A stretch of 12,031 nucleotides of DNA from Candidatus Harrisonbacteria bacterium (GCA_023244975.1 JAHFLG010000013.1:1-12031), one strand, 5' to 3'. Shown: positions 1 through 6,646, counted from the first letter of the stretch. Program-made: numbers and translations. The notes: generated by a model not told the origin, from the sequence alone.

Positions 1-1136
1 TGTCCCTTCCCAATCAAGGCAACAATATCGCCCTCCTTGGCCTCTTCAAGGGCTGCTTTGATTGCATTGCGCCGGTCGAGAATCATAATTATTTTCAACT
101 TGTCGGTAATGCCAGATGCGATCTGATCAACAATCGTCTGCGGATGCTCATCTCCCGGGCCTTCGTTGGTCAGATACATCTTGTCGCAATACGTTTCTGC
201 GATGGTTCCAATCTGTGGACGCTTCCATCTGTCACGACCCTCACCATATGAACCGAATACCGCTATCAAGCGCGTCGGCTTCTTGTCTTTAAGAGCTTTA
301 AGCAAGGCTTCGAATGAGCCCGGAGTGTGCGCATAATCAATCACGACCGAAAAAGCACCATTGTTAGTCCGCGCATCAAGCCACTCATACCGACCGGGTA
401 CGCCTTTAAAATCAGCTAGGGCTTTACGGGTAATGACTGCCGGAATACCAAGGGCGCGACAAATAGCAGCAACGGCAGCGGCATTTTCAAGATTAAAATT
501 ACTTGAGAGCCAGTGCCCACTCGAAAGGCCGGCGTATGATAATTCATCTTTGACAAACTCCTCTCGGCTGAAATACACAATCTCGCCCGACCCGTTGGCA
601 GCGGTCTTAAAGTATGGCGCGTGTTCGCTGTCGGAGTTGATAACGAAAATCTTTTTTGGCTTCTGGGAGCGCGCGGCTGTGTCAGCGAAAAACTTTACTT
701 TTGCTGCCCGATACTTATCAAAACTACCATGGCTCTCGATGTGCTCGGCGTGCAGACAGGTCATGGCCGCCACATCGAAATCAATATGTTCATGCCGGTG
801 GCCAACCACACCCTGACTCGTCACTTCCAAAATCGCAAAGCGACAGCCGGCGCGCACTGCCTCGCGCAACCAACGCTGAATAAAAAACCTACCGGGCATA
901 GTATTACCGGTAATGTTATGACTGATATCTTTATCGATCTTGACATGCACCGAAGACAACAAGGCAACCGGGTAACCGGCAGCCTCAAGTACACTGGCGA
1001 GTGCCTCAGCGGTCGTCGATTTTCCTTTAGTACCCGTAATACCAATGACAGTTATCTGGCGCGAGGGGTATTGATAGACAATTGCGCCGGCGTAGGCTAA
1101 AAATTTGTGATATAGACTTTTAAGATGTTTAAACAT
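1..1136 (-). CDS. murE: MurE-like UDP-N-acetylmuramyl-tripeptide synthetase, N-terminally short, C-terminus beyond window
   Basis: This is a Mur ligase that would add the third amino acid of the peptidoglycan stem peptide to UDP-MurNAc-dipeptide, using ATP, in the cytoplasm. About 378 residues are visible. The ATP-binding loop GITGTKGKST is at residues 32-41. Further family signatures are EVTSQGVVGHR, a HAEHIESHGS segment (in place of the usual DHLDYHG), SNFNLENAAA, VPGRYEW, the C-domain segment DYAHTPGSFEALL, and GKG at the window edge. The P-loop normally follows an N-terminal domain of about 100 residues, which is absent here. The start cannot lie further upstream, because the in-frame codons before ATG are TAG (the ruvA stop) and TCA. 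The substrate motif, DNPR in diaminopimelate enzymes, reads EGPG within TNEGPGDEHP, so the amino acid added is uncertain. It follows ruvA with a 3-nt gap and is probably co-transcribed. The family is secure; the exact substrate is not. Confidence 0.87.
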   Translation of the reverse strand, partial: MFKHLKSLYHKFLAYAGAIVYQYPSRQITVIGITGTKGKSTTAEALASVLEAAGYPVALLSSVHVKIDKDISHNITGNTMPGRFFIQRWLREAVRAGCRFAILEVTSQGVVGHRHEHIDFDVAAMTCLHAEHIESHGSFDKYRAAKVKFFADTAARSQKPKKIFVINSDSEHAPYFKTAANGSGEIVYFSREEFVKDELSYAGLSSGHWLSSNFNLENAAAVAAICRALGIPAVITRKALADFKGVPGRYEWLDARTNNGAFSVVIDYAHTPGSFEALLKALKDKKPTRLIAVFGSYGEGRDRWKRPQIGTIAETYCDKMYLTNEGPGDEHPQTIVDQIASGITDKLKIIMILDRRNAIKAALEEAKEGDIVALIGKG

Positions 1137-1139
1137 TGA

Positions 1140-1715
1140 CTACTGTTTTTGCTGTTTGAGGGCTGCCTTTAACCGTTCATTAAACTCTTTGATATCGGGA
1201 CTGATCTTAGAAATGGCAACGCGCGCCTGCGCCTTGCTGTATCCGAGGCTGACCAACGTCTCTTCAAGGTCAGCGTCAGACTCCATTTTACCGATTGTCT
1301 CTCCGGTGTTCATAAAGGTCAGCTTACCTTTGAGTTCCAAGGTCACTCGTTCAGCAATCTTCTTACCGACTCCGGAAGCCTTGGTGAGCAGATCGACGCG
1401 GCCCTCGTTAATGGCTGCAATGACCTCATTGGTTGGAGCTACACTCATGATCCCCATGGCCGACTTTGGCCCCACGCCACTAATAGAAATTAAAGACTCA
1501 AATAACATTAAATCAGCATCACTTAAAAACCCATACAAATCATTCGCATCTTCACGGATATGGTGGTGAATACAAAGGCTCACGGGCTCGCCAACCGCTG
1601 GCAGCCGTGAGAGCACCGAGAGTGGCGCAAATATTTTATACCCCACGCCAGCTACCTCTAGCGCCAAAAATCCGCTTTGTTTAGTTTTTAGGATTCCAGA
1701 TAGGCTATAGATCAC
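1140..1715 (-). CDS. ruvA: Holliday junction DNA helicase subunit RuvA
   Basis: RuvA binds four-way junctions as a tetramer and loads RuvB for branch migration in recombination repair. The 191 residues match the usual length. Residues 1-63 form the OB domain, ending in REDANDLYGF, which carries the acidic E55/D56 pin region. Two helix-hairpin-helix motifs follow: ISGVGPKSA (about 78-86) and ASGVGKKIAERV (about 113-124). The C-terminal RuvB-contact domain spans about 150-190 (LEETLVSLGYSKAQA). The start is GTG, chosen because MIYSLSG is the family N-terminus. An AAGGAG overlaps the start codon and is too close to act as a Shine-Dalgarno site. A TATACT box ends 6 nt before GTG, so the mRNA may be leaderless. 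The stop is followed after one codon by murE in the same frame. Confidence 0.95.
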   Translation of the reverse strand: MIYSLSGILKTKQSGFLALEVAGVGYKIFAPLSVLSRLPAVGEPVSLCIHHHIREDANDLYGFLSDADLMLFESLISISGVGPKSAMGIMSVAPTNEVIAAINEGRVDLLTKASGVGKKIAERVTLELKGKLTFMNTGETIGKMESDADLEETLVSLGYSKAQARVAISKISPDIKEFNERLKAALKQQKQ

Positions 1716-1721
1716 TCCTTT

Positions 1722-1727
1722 AGTATA
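1722..1727 (-). promoter_or_regulatory. -10 box of the ruvA-murE promoter (possibly leaderless)
   Basis: TATACT on the minus strand lies 6 nt before the ruvA GTG, which would place the transcript start at or next to the start codon. No convincing -35 hexamer was found at 16-18 bp. Confidence 0.5.
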
Positions 1728-1751
1728 CGGGAAGTTGCTAAAATGTACGAC

Positions 1752-1787
1752 GCCCGGCGAACCACTGTTTCCAGCGATCCGCCGGGC
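1752..1787. repeat. Strong GC-rich hairpin after the 82-codon ORF
   Basis: GCCCGGCG at 1752-1759 pairs perfectly with CGCCGGGC at 1780-1787, with further imperfect pairing inward to a GAAA/TTTC loop. It starts 8 nt beyond the stop codon of the minus-strand ORF at 1796-2044 and separates that ORF from the ruvA promoter. The U-run after the stem is poor (ATTTT some 8 nt later), so it may be a weak terminator or an mRNA 3'-end stabiliser. Confidence 0.6.
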
Positions 1788-1795
1788 ACTATCGA

Positions 1796-2044
1796 TCAGA
1801 GGCCGAGAAGCCCCCTGATGTCCTTCATGGGCGGCCTGTGCCGTTTGGGAACGACGACGTCCTTCCCCTCAGCAGCGATTGCCCGCCGGAGCTTCTCCTC
1901 GAACATGAGAGTGGAACCGGTCGAGAAGCCCCCACTCCTCATCTTGCGAGTCCTCCTGCTCGGCTTGAGATGAATGACGGGTCGCGGCATGTCCTTGTCT
2001 TCGATCAGGCCATTCGCATGATGCTTCCGCTTCGCGAGTCCCAT
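1796..2044 (-). CDS. Small basic hypothetical protein (82 aa)
   Basis: I do not recognise this protein. It has 82 residues, is rich in Lys and Arg (AKRKHH near the N-terminus, SRRTRKMR about residues 29-36, VVPKRHRPPMKD near the C-terminus), and has no obvious signal peptide or membrane segment. Support for coding: third codon positions are strongly G/C (runs of AAG, CTC, GTC, GAG), an AGGTG Shine-Dalgarno-like site lies about 11 nt before ATG, and a stable hairpin sits just after the stop. Codon choice is GC-richer than in the neighbouring genes, and AGG is frequent, which suggests a different origin. It lies between ruvA (same strand) and rpsT (divergent). Overlapping plus-strand ORFs across 1743-2140 are alternatives but lack these signals. 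A nucleic-acid-binding role would fit the charge but is only a guess. Confidence 0.5.
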   Translation of the reverse strand: MGLAKRKHHANGLIEDKDMPRPVIHLKPSRRTRKMRSGGFSTGSTLMFEEKLRRAIAAEGKDVVVPKRHRPPMKDIRGLLGL

Positions 2045-2092
2045 GGCTTCGCCCCCACCTGGTGCCTTCTCGCTTGCTGGTCACTCCCTGCG

Positions 2093-2110
2093 ACAAGCGT
2101 GCGAGCTTGT
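2093..2110 (-). other. Small hairpin upstream of the 82-codon ORF
   Basis: ACAAGC and GCTTGT form a 6-bp stem with a 6-nt loop about 50 nt upstream of the ORF start at 2044. It would lie in the 5' leader if transcription begins further upstream. No convincing promoter was found for this ORF; the best pair, TAGACA-N17-TAGGCT on the minus strand, is weak in the -10 box. Confidence 0.3.
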
Positions 2111-2136
2111 TTGCTACTATTGAGCCTACGCCTCTG

Positions 2137-2165
2137 TTGACTTCTTGTCTATAAAAAGTTATCCT
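2137..2165 (+). promoter_or_regulatory. rpsT promoter
   Basis: TTGACT (2137-2142), 17-bp spacer, TATCCT (2160-2165). The transcript would start near 2172, giving a leader of about 14 nt without a Shine-Dalgarno site. Confidence 0.55.
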
Positions 2166-2185
2166 CTATTCCATTACTAAATACT

Positions 2186-2440
2186 ATGCCGATTACCCAA
2201 TCAGCTAAAAAAGCCCTCCGCCAGAACGTCACCCACCGCCTGCTTAATGAAAAGCGCAAAGCTACTTTTAAGGCAGCCGTAAAAAAGTTCCAGAAGCTGG
2301 TTGGCACCAACAAAGCCGAAGCCACCAAGAACCTGCCCGACCTCTACCAGCGCATCGACAAGAGCGCCAAAGTCCGCATCATCTCCAAAAACCGCGCCTC
2401 GCGTCTCAAGTCTCGTCTTACCAAAAAGCTAGGCAAGTAA
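2186..2440 (+). CDS. rpsT: 30S ribosomal protein S20
   Basis: S20 is a primary binder of 16S rRNA in the 30S subunit. The 84-residue, Lys/Arg-rich, all-helical sequence has the family layout: MPITQSAKKALRQN at the start, a central KATFKAAVKKF helix, LPDLYQRIDKSAKV, and the ending KNRASRLKSRLTKKL. Length is normal. The ATG has no Shine-Dalgarno site. Its last 12 bases overlap the 3' end of the convergent holA gene, and no separate terminator is visible between the two. A neighbouring holA is a common arrangement for rpsT. Confidence 0.95.
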   Translation: MPITQSAKKALRQNVTHRLLNEKRKATFKAAVKKFQKLVGTNKAEATKNLPDLYQRIDKSAKVRIISKNRASRLKSRLTKKLGK

Positions 2441-3187
2441 GAAGTCGAGGAGTGCTTCTTCGTACTCGAGCTTGCCGCTTTTGATGGCGACGTCATAGTC
2501 GGCCATTTTTATTTTCGCGCTTCCCGATACGAGGCTCGCGAGCATGTTAAACACCGCGGCCGGGTCGCTGGTTTCAAATACATACCAGAGGGCTTTGAGG
2601 CGACTACTCACCGGGCCAGTGCCTTTGAGGGTCTGAACCAATGGAAAAAACTCGGGCATGTTCGCACTCGCCTCAAATGCTCCCCCGCTCGCCAGCCGCT
2701 GGAGCTCAGTAATGACTCCCCAGCTGTCGCCCTCAAACTGCTCTGCAACCTGCAGAGCAACTGTATCGGAAATCTTGAGGCCAAGCTCAGCAGCCTCTTT
2801 CTTTAAAAACGAAATAAATTGAACGCCTTCAGGCACATTGAACTCATAAGAACTGACCGGCTCTTTTAGTAGAAAATCAAATTCTTTGGTCAGCTTTTTT
2901 TCTGCAACAATAACCAGAGTGGTCGCTTTGTCATCAAGAACAGTTTTTAAAAACTGGATACATTCTTTTTCGCCTTCCTGGACCTGCGTGACAATGCCAA
3001 GTTTTACTTTAGCAAACAGCCCCTGGACACCGCAGAACTCTTTAAGGCGCGCAGCCTCCCCTTCCTCAGAAAGATCAAACCGGTCAATAGTGCCGTCGGG
3101 ATATTTTTTAAGATACGGGCCGAAAATTTTCTCTCGTAACGCCCTAGACCGGCGATACGCATCCGGCCCGTACAAGTACATCAACAT
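2429..3187 (-). CDS. holA: DNA polymerase III delta subunit (clamp loader), short form
   Basis: HolA opens the beta sliding clamp within the clamp-loader complex during replication. The N-terminus (MYLYGPDAYRRSRALRE) matches the usual YLLYGED...REA start. VLDDKATTLVIVAEKKL is the typical central strand region, and FISFLKKEAAELGLKISDTVALQVAEQFEGDSWGVITELQRLAS corresponds to the region linking the AAA+ fold and its lid. The end (KLEYEEALLDFLLA) resembles the family C-terminus. At 252 residues it is shorter than E. coli HolA (343). The start is taken as ATG 3187, 7 nt after the pyrG stop; ATG 3181 is equally possible. A further upstream in-frame start at 3229 would overlap pyrG and is unlikely. 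It is probably co-transcribed with pyrG. The delta family is divergent, so this call is slightly less sure than its neighbours. Confidence 0.82.
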   Translation of the reverse strand: MLMYLYGPDAYRRSRALREKIFGPYLKKYPDGTIDRFDLSEEGEAARLKEFCGVQGLFAKVKLGIVTQVQEGEKECIQFLKTVLDDKATTLVIVAEKKLTKEFDFLLKEPVSSYEFNVPEGVQFISFLKKEAAELGLKISDTVALQVAEQFEGDSWGVITELQRLASGGAFEASANMPEFFPLVQTLKGTGPVSSRLKALWYVFETSDPAAVFNMLASLVSGSAKIKMADYDVAIKSGKLEYEEALLDFLLA

Positions 3188-3194
3188 ACAAGGG

Positions 3195-4832
3195 TTACTG
3201 CTTTGACGCAGCTTTGATAAAGGCAACAAACAGCGGGTGCGGGCGTAGTGGTCGGCTAATAAGTTCTGGATGCGATTGCGTACCCATAAAGAACGGATGG
3301 ACAGATGGTGGAAGTTCCATTATTTCCATCAATCGACGGTCTGGCGAGACTCCGGAAAATACCAAGCCGGCTTTTTCCAAAGCTTCGATATGTTCGGGGT
3401 TGACCTCATAGCGGTGGCGGTGGCGCTCCATGACCTCTTTTTCCTTGTACGCACCGGCGGCAATGGTTCCCGGCTTTATTTGTGCCGGATAGTTGCCAAG
3501 GCGCATGGTGGCGCCATAATTCTTTTCGGACATATTCTTTTTCTGCTCGGGCATAATATCAATGACGGGATGCTTGGTCTTTGGACTGACCTCAGTTGTG
3601 TTGGCGTCCTTCCAGCCGAGCACATCGCGGGCATACTCAACTACGGCGAGCTGCATGCCATAGCACAAACCAAAGTACGGAATCTTGTTCTCGCGACAGT
3701 ACTTGGCAACCGCGATCTTCCCTTCTACGCCGCGATCGCCAAACCCTCCGGGCACAATAATACCGTCATATTCCTTTAATTTCTCAATTTTTTCTGAGCC
3801 GTCCTCAAAAGCTTCTGAGCTGAGCCACTCGATGACCGGCTTGCGATTGTTGGCGTACGCAGCATGCTTGACGGCTTCAATAACGGAAATATATGAATCA
3901 GCGAGGATAAAGCTGCCGGTTGAAAAGTACTTGCCGACAATACCGATCTTGACCGGCTTAGACACCCCATGGATCTTGTCGACAAGAGCGCGCCACTCAA
4001 CTAAGTCTTTGCTCTTGGGTTTTAGGTGCAACTTTTTTAAAATGCTGTCGCTGATATGGTCATTTTCCAAATTAACCGGAATTTCATAAATGCTTTCAAC
4101 ATCAGGAGCGGCAATGACATCCTTCTCGCTGACGCTGCAGTGAAACGCGATTTTTTCTTTTCGCTTTTTGTCGATGGGCGCGCTCGCGCGAGCAATAATA
4201 ATATCCGGCTGCAAACCCGCAGAGTTTAACGCGCGCACCGCGTGTTGGGTCGGCTTGGTTTTGAGTTCATTTTCCGCGCCCTGGAGCGGCAGATAGCTGA
4301 CAAGTACGAGTAAGACATCGCCAGGATGCTTGATCTTGAGCATCTTCACGGTTTCGAGGAACAGCAAATTTTCATACTCGCCGGCGGTGCCTCCAATCTC
4401 GGTAATAACTATTTCGGCGTCATTTTTCTCAGCCGCAACTTCAAGGCGATGAATCACTTCCATTGGAATGTAGGGCACCACGCTGACAAACTTTCCTTCG
4501 TAGCCCAAGTTACGCTCACGATTAATCACCGACAGGTAGACGCTGCCGGTAGTCATATAGTTCGTACGAGCAAGGTCCTTATTTAAAAAACGCTCGTAGT
4601 TACCCATGTCCTGATCGCATTCCATACCGTCGGCAAGCACGAACACCTCGCCGTGCTCGGTCGGGTTCATAGTGCCAGCATCAAGATTAATATAGGGGTC
4701 AATTTTAACCGCGGTCACTTTGTGTCCGCGAGATTGAAGAATCAAAGCTATCGAAGAGGTGGCAACACCCTTGCCCACGCCGCTCATCACTCCTCCTACC
4801 ACAAAAATATATTTCACTCGTTTCTTCGCCAT
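3195..4832 (-). CDS. pyrG: CTP synthase (glutamine-hydrolysing)
   Basis: PyrG converts UTP to CTP using ATP and ammonia released from glutamine. The 545-residue length is typical. The N-terminal synthetase domain begins KYIFVVGGVMSGVGKG (7-22), with KIDPYINLDAGTMNPTEHGEVFV (about 43-65). The ammonia-ligase region carries EIGGTAGEYEN (145-154) and KTKPTQHAVRAL. The class I glutamine amidotransferase domain occupies about 295-545, with the oxyanion segment PGGFGDRG (361-368), the nucleophile Cys390 in FGLCYGMQ, and His521/Glu523 in SHPEL. The ATG start leaves a family-like N-terminus. There is no Shine-Dalgarno site, and the promoter -10 box ends 13 nt upstream. holA follows with a 7-nt gap. 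Confidence 0.97.
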   Translation of the reverse strand: MAKKRVKYIFVVGGVMSGVGKGVATSSIALILQSRGHKVTAVKIDPYINLDAGTMNPTEHGEVFVLADGMECDQDMGNYERFLNKDLARTNYMTTGSVYLSVINRERNLGYEGKFVSVVPYIPMEVIHRLEVAAEKNDAEIVITEIGGTAGEYENLLFLETVKMLKIKHPGDVLLVLVSYLPLQGAENELKTKPTQHAVRALNSAGLQPDIIIARASAPIDKKRKEKIAFHCSVSEKDVIAAPDVESIYEIPVNLENDHISDSILKKLHLKPKSKDLVEWRALVDKIHGVSKPVKIGIVGKYFSTGSFILADSYISVIEAVKHAAYANNRKPVIEWLSSEAFEDGSEKIEKLKEYDGIIVPGGFGDRGVEGKIAVAKYCRENKIPYFGLCYGMQLAVVEYARDVLGWKDANTTEVSPKTKHPVIDIMPEQKKNMSEKNYGATMRLGNYPAQIKPGTIAAGAYKEKEVMERHRHRYEVNPEHIEALEKAGLVFSGVSPDRRLMEIMELPPSVHPFFMGTQSHPELISRPLRPHPLFVAFIKAASKQ

Positions 4833-4846
4833 AAAAACTTATTTCA

Positions 4847-4875
4847 ATACTACACTTCACCCGCGATATAGGCAA
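4847..4875 (-). promoter_or_regulatory. pyrG-holA promoter
   Basis: On the minus strand: TTGCCT (4870-4875), 17-bp spacer, TAGTAT (4847-4852). The transcript would start about 6-7 nt before the pyrG ATG at 4832, giving a near-leaderless mRNA. Confidence 0.65.
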
Positions 4876-4899
4876 ATTTTTCACATACGCTGGGAGTGA

Positions 4900-5595
4900 T
4901 TACGCCTGAAGGGGCAGGGTAATGCGAAACGCGCTGCCTTTGCCGTGAATTGATTCCACTGAAATTGTCCCCTGGTGACGCGCAATGACCTGTTTGACCA
5001 GATACAGGCCTAGGCCAGTGCCGCCCGGATTGAGTTTTTTTGCGTCAGCCGTGCGAAAGTGCTTAGTAAAGAGGCGCCGTTGATCGGATGGCAATATTCC
5101 AACTCCGGTATCTTCGACAGTAATCTCTGCCATACTCTCGCTCAGCAGCCGGCGGATCCTGATAGTAACTGCGCCGCCTTTGTGATTGTATTTTATTCCA
5201 TTATTGATCAAATTGGAGATCGCCATGCTGAGCTGAACAGGATCAGCTGCGATCTTAGCAGTCTGCCGAGCTGCCTCGAGATGAAGCGTCACTCCATACT
5301 GGCGGGCAACTGGCTGAGCTTCATTCATAACTTCAGCGACCAACCGAAAAAGGTCGACGCGCCTAAACTGAAATATATGACTGGCACTTCCTGCCACCTC
5401 GGCCATACTATCAATAGCCTTGCCAAGCTTAGCGCTCGCCCGCGTGCCTAGATCAATGAGCTCCGCACGCTGCGCCGGTGTCAGGTCTTTCTTCTCAAGT
5501 TCTTGGAAAATCCAGGAAATTGCCGTTAGTGGCGTGCGCAGCTCATGGCCGACCATCTTAAAAAAATTCTCCTCGTCGCTCCGCAACAATTTCAT
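4900..5595 (-). CDS. Sensorless histidine kinase (HisKA-HATPase only)
   Basis: This is a transmitter core of a two-component histidine kinase, 231 residues, apparently soluble. The dimerisation/phosphoacceptor helix starts almost at once, with His17 in MVGHELRTPLTAI. The HATPase domain has an N-box NLINNGIKYN (128-137), G1 box EDTGVGI (161-167), an FTKHF F-box region (176-180) and G2 box GGTGLGLYLV (191-200). All ATP-binding boxes look intact. There is no sensor, PAS, HAMP or membrane segment, and a TGA 15 nt upstream in frame excludes a longer N-terminus without a frameshift. No response regulator lies in the window, so its partner and signal are unknown; it may act through a partner protein. 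The -10 box ends 6 nt before ATG, so the mRNA may be leaderless. Confidence 0.9.
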   Translation of the reverse strand: MKLLRSDEENFFKMVGHELRTPLTAISWIFQELEKKDLTPAQRAELIDLGTRASAKLGKAIDSMAEVAGSASHIFQFRRVDLFRLVAEVMNEAQPVARQYGVTLHLEAARQTAKIAADPVQLSMAISNLINNGIKYNHKGGAVTIRIRRLLSESMAEITVEDTGVGILPSDQRRLFTKHFRTADAKKLNPGGTGLGLYLVKQVIARHQGTISVESIHGKGSAFRITLPLQA

Positions 5596-5601
5596 ACATC
5601 C

Positions 5602-5610
5602 AGTATATCA
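5602..5610 (-). promoter_or_regulatory. Extended -10 promoter of the histidine kinase gene
   Basis: TGATATACT on the minus strand is an extended -10 (TGn plus TATACT). It ends 6 nt before the kinase ATG, so the transcript would begin at the start codon. The -35 position is poor, as is acceptable for extended -10 promoters. Confidence 0.6.
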
Positions 5611-5628
5611 CGAGGGTACATCGCGGGC

Positions 5629-5752
5629 AGCAGGGCTTCGGCGGTGTCCCTGCTCGGGGATGTGCGCAGCCGCGGCGGCGGCGAGGTCAAGCCGCTGGGC
5701 GAAGCCGAGACCAGATAGGCGGCCCCGACAGGGATATCGGCGAAGGCCTGTC
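5629..5752. repeat. Pair of inverted palindromic repeats (REP/BIME-like) in a GC-rich island
   Basis: Two 22-nt units lie in opposite orientation: 5729-5750 on the plus strand and 5631-5652 on the minus strand. Read in the same orientation they match at 18 of 22 positions, and both are preceded by CCCCGA. Each unit is itself palindromic (CAGG...CCTG), so each can fold as a hairpin (AGCAGGG/CCCTGCT at 5629-5654 and GACAGG/CCTGTC at 5727-5752). The 74 nt between them are very GC-rich, with another GGGCGAAGCC. The island fills the gap between the exonuclease stop and the kinase promoter. It could be a bacterial interspersed palindromic element or a 3'-end stabiliser; copies elsewhere in the genome cannot be seen here. 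Confidence 0.55.
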
Positions 5753-6615
5753 TATAATCGCCGTAGCAAACTGGCGAAGCCGTACTTCTCAAAATAGGCC
5801 GTGAGCAGCGGAACATCCAGTGGCAGCGCCCGTAGATCTTCAATGGAATCCAAAAACAGCGGCGCATTACACTCAATTGTTGCCAGCTTTTTATACTTCA
5901 TCGCCAGGTCAAGCTGACCTTCAAATTTTTTCGCCGTCTTTTGGGGAACAATAACCAAATTATCAAACACCCCCTCCACAGTACCAAACTCCTGCAGCAG
6001 TGGTGTGGCAGTCTTCTCGCCAACACCGGCAAGACCCGGAATATTGTCGGATGGGTCGCCGATCAAACCTTTTAAATCAATAATCTGTTTCGGCTTGAGG
6101 CCATACTTCTCCAAGACCTTAGGTTCATTGTAATACGTAGTATCTCCCCCGCTTGGCTGAAGCATGTGGGCAACGACCTGGTCGTCTTCAACCAGCTGCA
6201 GTAGGTCACGGTCACCGGAGAGAATGATAATCTGCAAGTCCGGCGTATCTTTCAGGCGCGTTGCCAGCGTACCAATCAGATCGTCAGCCTCGAACCCAGC
6301 AAGTTCAAAAATTTTAATTTTAAACTTCTCAAAGGCCTCGCGAGCGAGATTAAACTGCGGAATTAAATCCGGATGCGTCGCGGCGCGCTGAGCCTTGTAC
6401 GCCTGAAATGATTCTTTGCGAAACGTCGGCTCGGGGCGATCAAAACAAACCGCCACATAGTCAGGCTTAATGGTTTCGCTCATAATCTTGAGCACCAGTC
6501 CGCAGACGCCATACACCGCGCCAATCGGTTCATTGTTAGTCGTCGTCAGCGGCGCCATCGCATGAAACATCCGATGAATCAGGGCATGCGCATCAATAAG
6601 GAGTAACTTCTTCAT
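5752..6615 (-). CDS. Stand-alone 5'-3' exonuclease (PolA N-terminal domain / FEN family)
   Basis: This is a flap-endonuclease-type nuclease that would remove RNA primers and 5' flaps in replication and repair. The 287 residues correspond only to the exonuclease domain of DNA polymerase I. Metal-binding acidic residues are in place: D8 (LLIDAHALIHRMFHA), D59 (FDRPEPTFRKE), E109/D111/D112 (FEADDLIGTLA), D135/D137 (LSGDRDLLQLV) and D187/D190 (GLIGDPSDNIPG). The helix-hairpin-helix GVGEKTATPLL is at 198-207. The protein ends in FASLLRRL, the point where the exonuclease domain of PolA normally passes into the rest of the enzyme. No polymerase-domain remnants follow, only the repeat island, so it is a natural stand-alone form or an old truncation. 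No Shine-Dalgarno site precedes the ATG. Confidence 0.92.
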   Translation of the reverse strand: MKKLLLIDAHALIHRMFHAMAPLTTTNNEPIGAVYGVCGLVLKIMSETIKPDYVAVCFDRPEPTFRKESFQAYKAQRAATHPDLIPQFNLAREAFEKFKIKIFELAGFEADDLIGTLATRLKDTPDLQIIILSGDRDLLQLVEDDQVVAHMLQPSGGDTTYYNEPKVLEKYGLKPKQIIDLKGLIGDPSDNIPGLAGVGEKTATPLLQEFGTVEGVFDNLVIVPQKTAKKFEGQLDLAMKYKKLATIECNAPLFLDSIEDLRALPLDVPLLTAYFEKYGFASLLRRL

Positions 6616-6617
6616 AC

Positions 6618-6646
6618 TTGCGTTTATTGTACGCTAGGAGTATAAA
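6618..6646 (+). promoter_or_regulatory. Promoter of the small ribbon-helix-helix-like gene
   Basis: TTGCGT (6618-6623), 17-bp spacer, TATAAA (6641-6646). The transcript would start near 6653, leaving about 20 nt of leader that contains GAGGTG just before the GTG start. Confidence 0.65.
6626..6631 (-). promoter_or_regulatory. -10 box of the exonuclease gene
   Basis: TACAAT on the minus strand ends 10 nt before the ATG at 6615, implying a leader of only 3-4 nt. It overlaps the divergent promoter 6618-6646. A second minus-strand TATACT is further upstream (23 nt from ATG). No clear -35. Confidence 0.45.

Noticed and set aside
621..1100. 159-codon plus-strand ORF
   Set aside because: It is antisense to the well-conserved P-loop region of the murE-like gene and has no protein-family features.
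1743..2140. Plus-strand ORFs of 76 and 100 codons opposite the 82-codon ORF
   Set aside because: They lack a Shine-Dalgarno site, overlap each other, and do not coincide with the hairpin boundaries; the minus-strand frame has the stronger coding pattern.
2439..2461. Short stem AGAAG/CTTCT after rpsT as a terminator
   Set aside because: The stem is weak with a long loop, has no T-run after it, and lies inside holA coding sequence.
3198..3229. Longer HolA start overlapping the pyrG end
   Set aside because: The added residues are not HolA-like, and two ATGs in good context follow just after the pyrG stop.
3270..3779. 169-codon plus-strand ORF
   Set aside because: It is a shadow of the glutaminase domain of pyrG on the other strand.
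5592..5876. 94-codon minus-strand ORF spanning the repeat island and the exonuclease end
   Set aside because: It overlaps conserved exonuclease sequence in another frame, and its downstream half is low-complexity translation of the GC-rich repeats.
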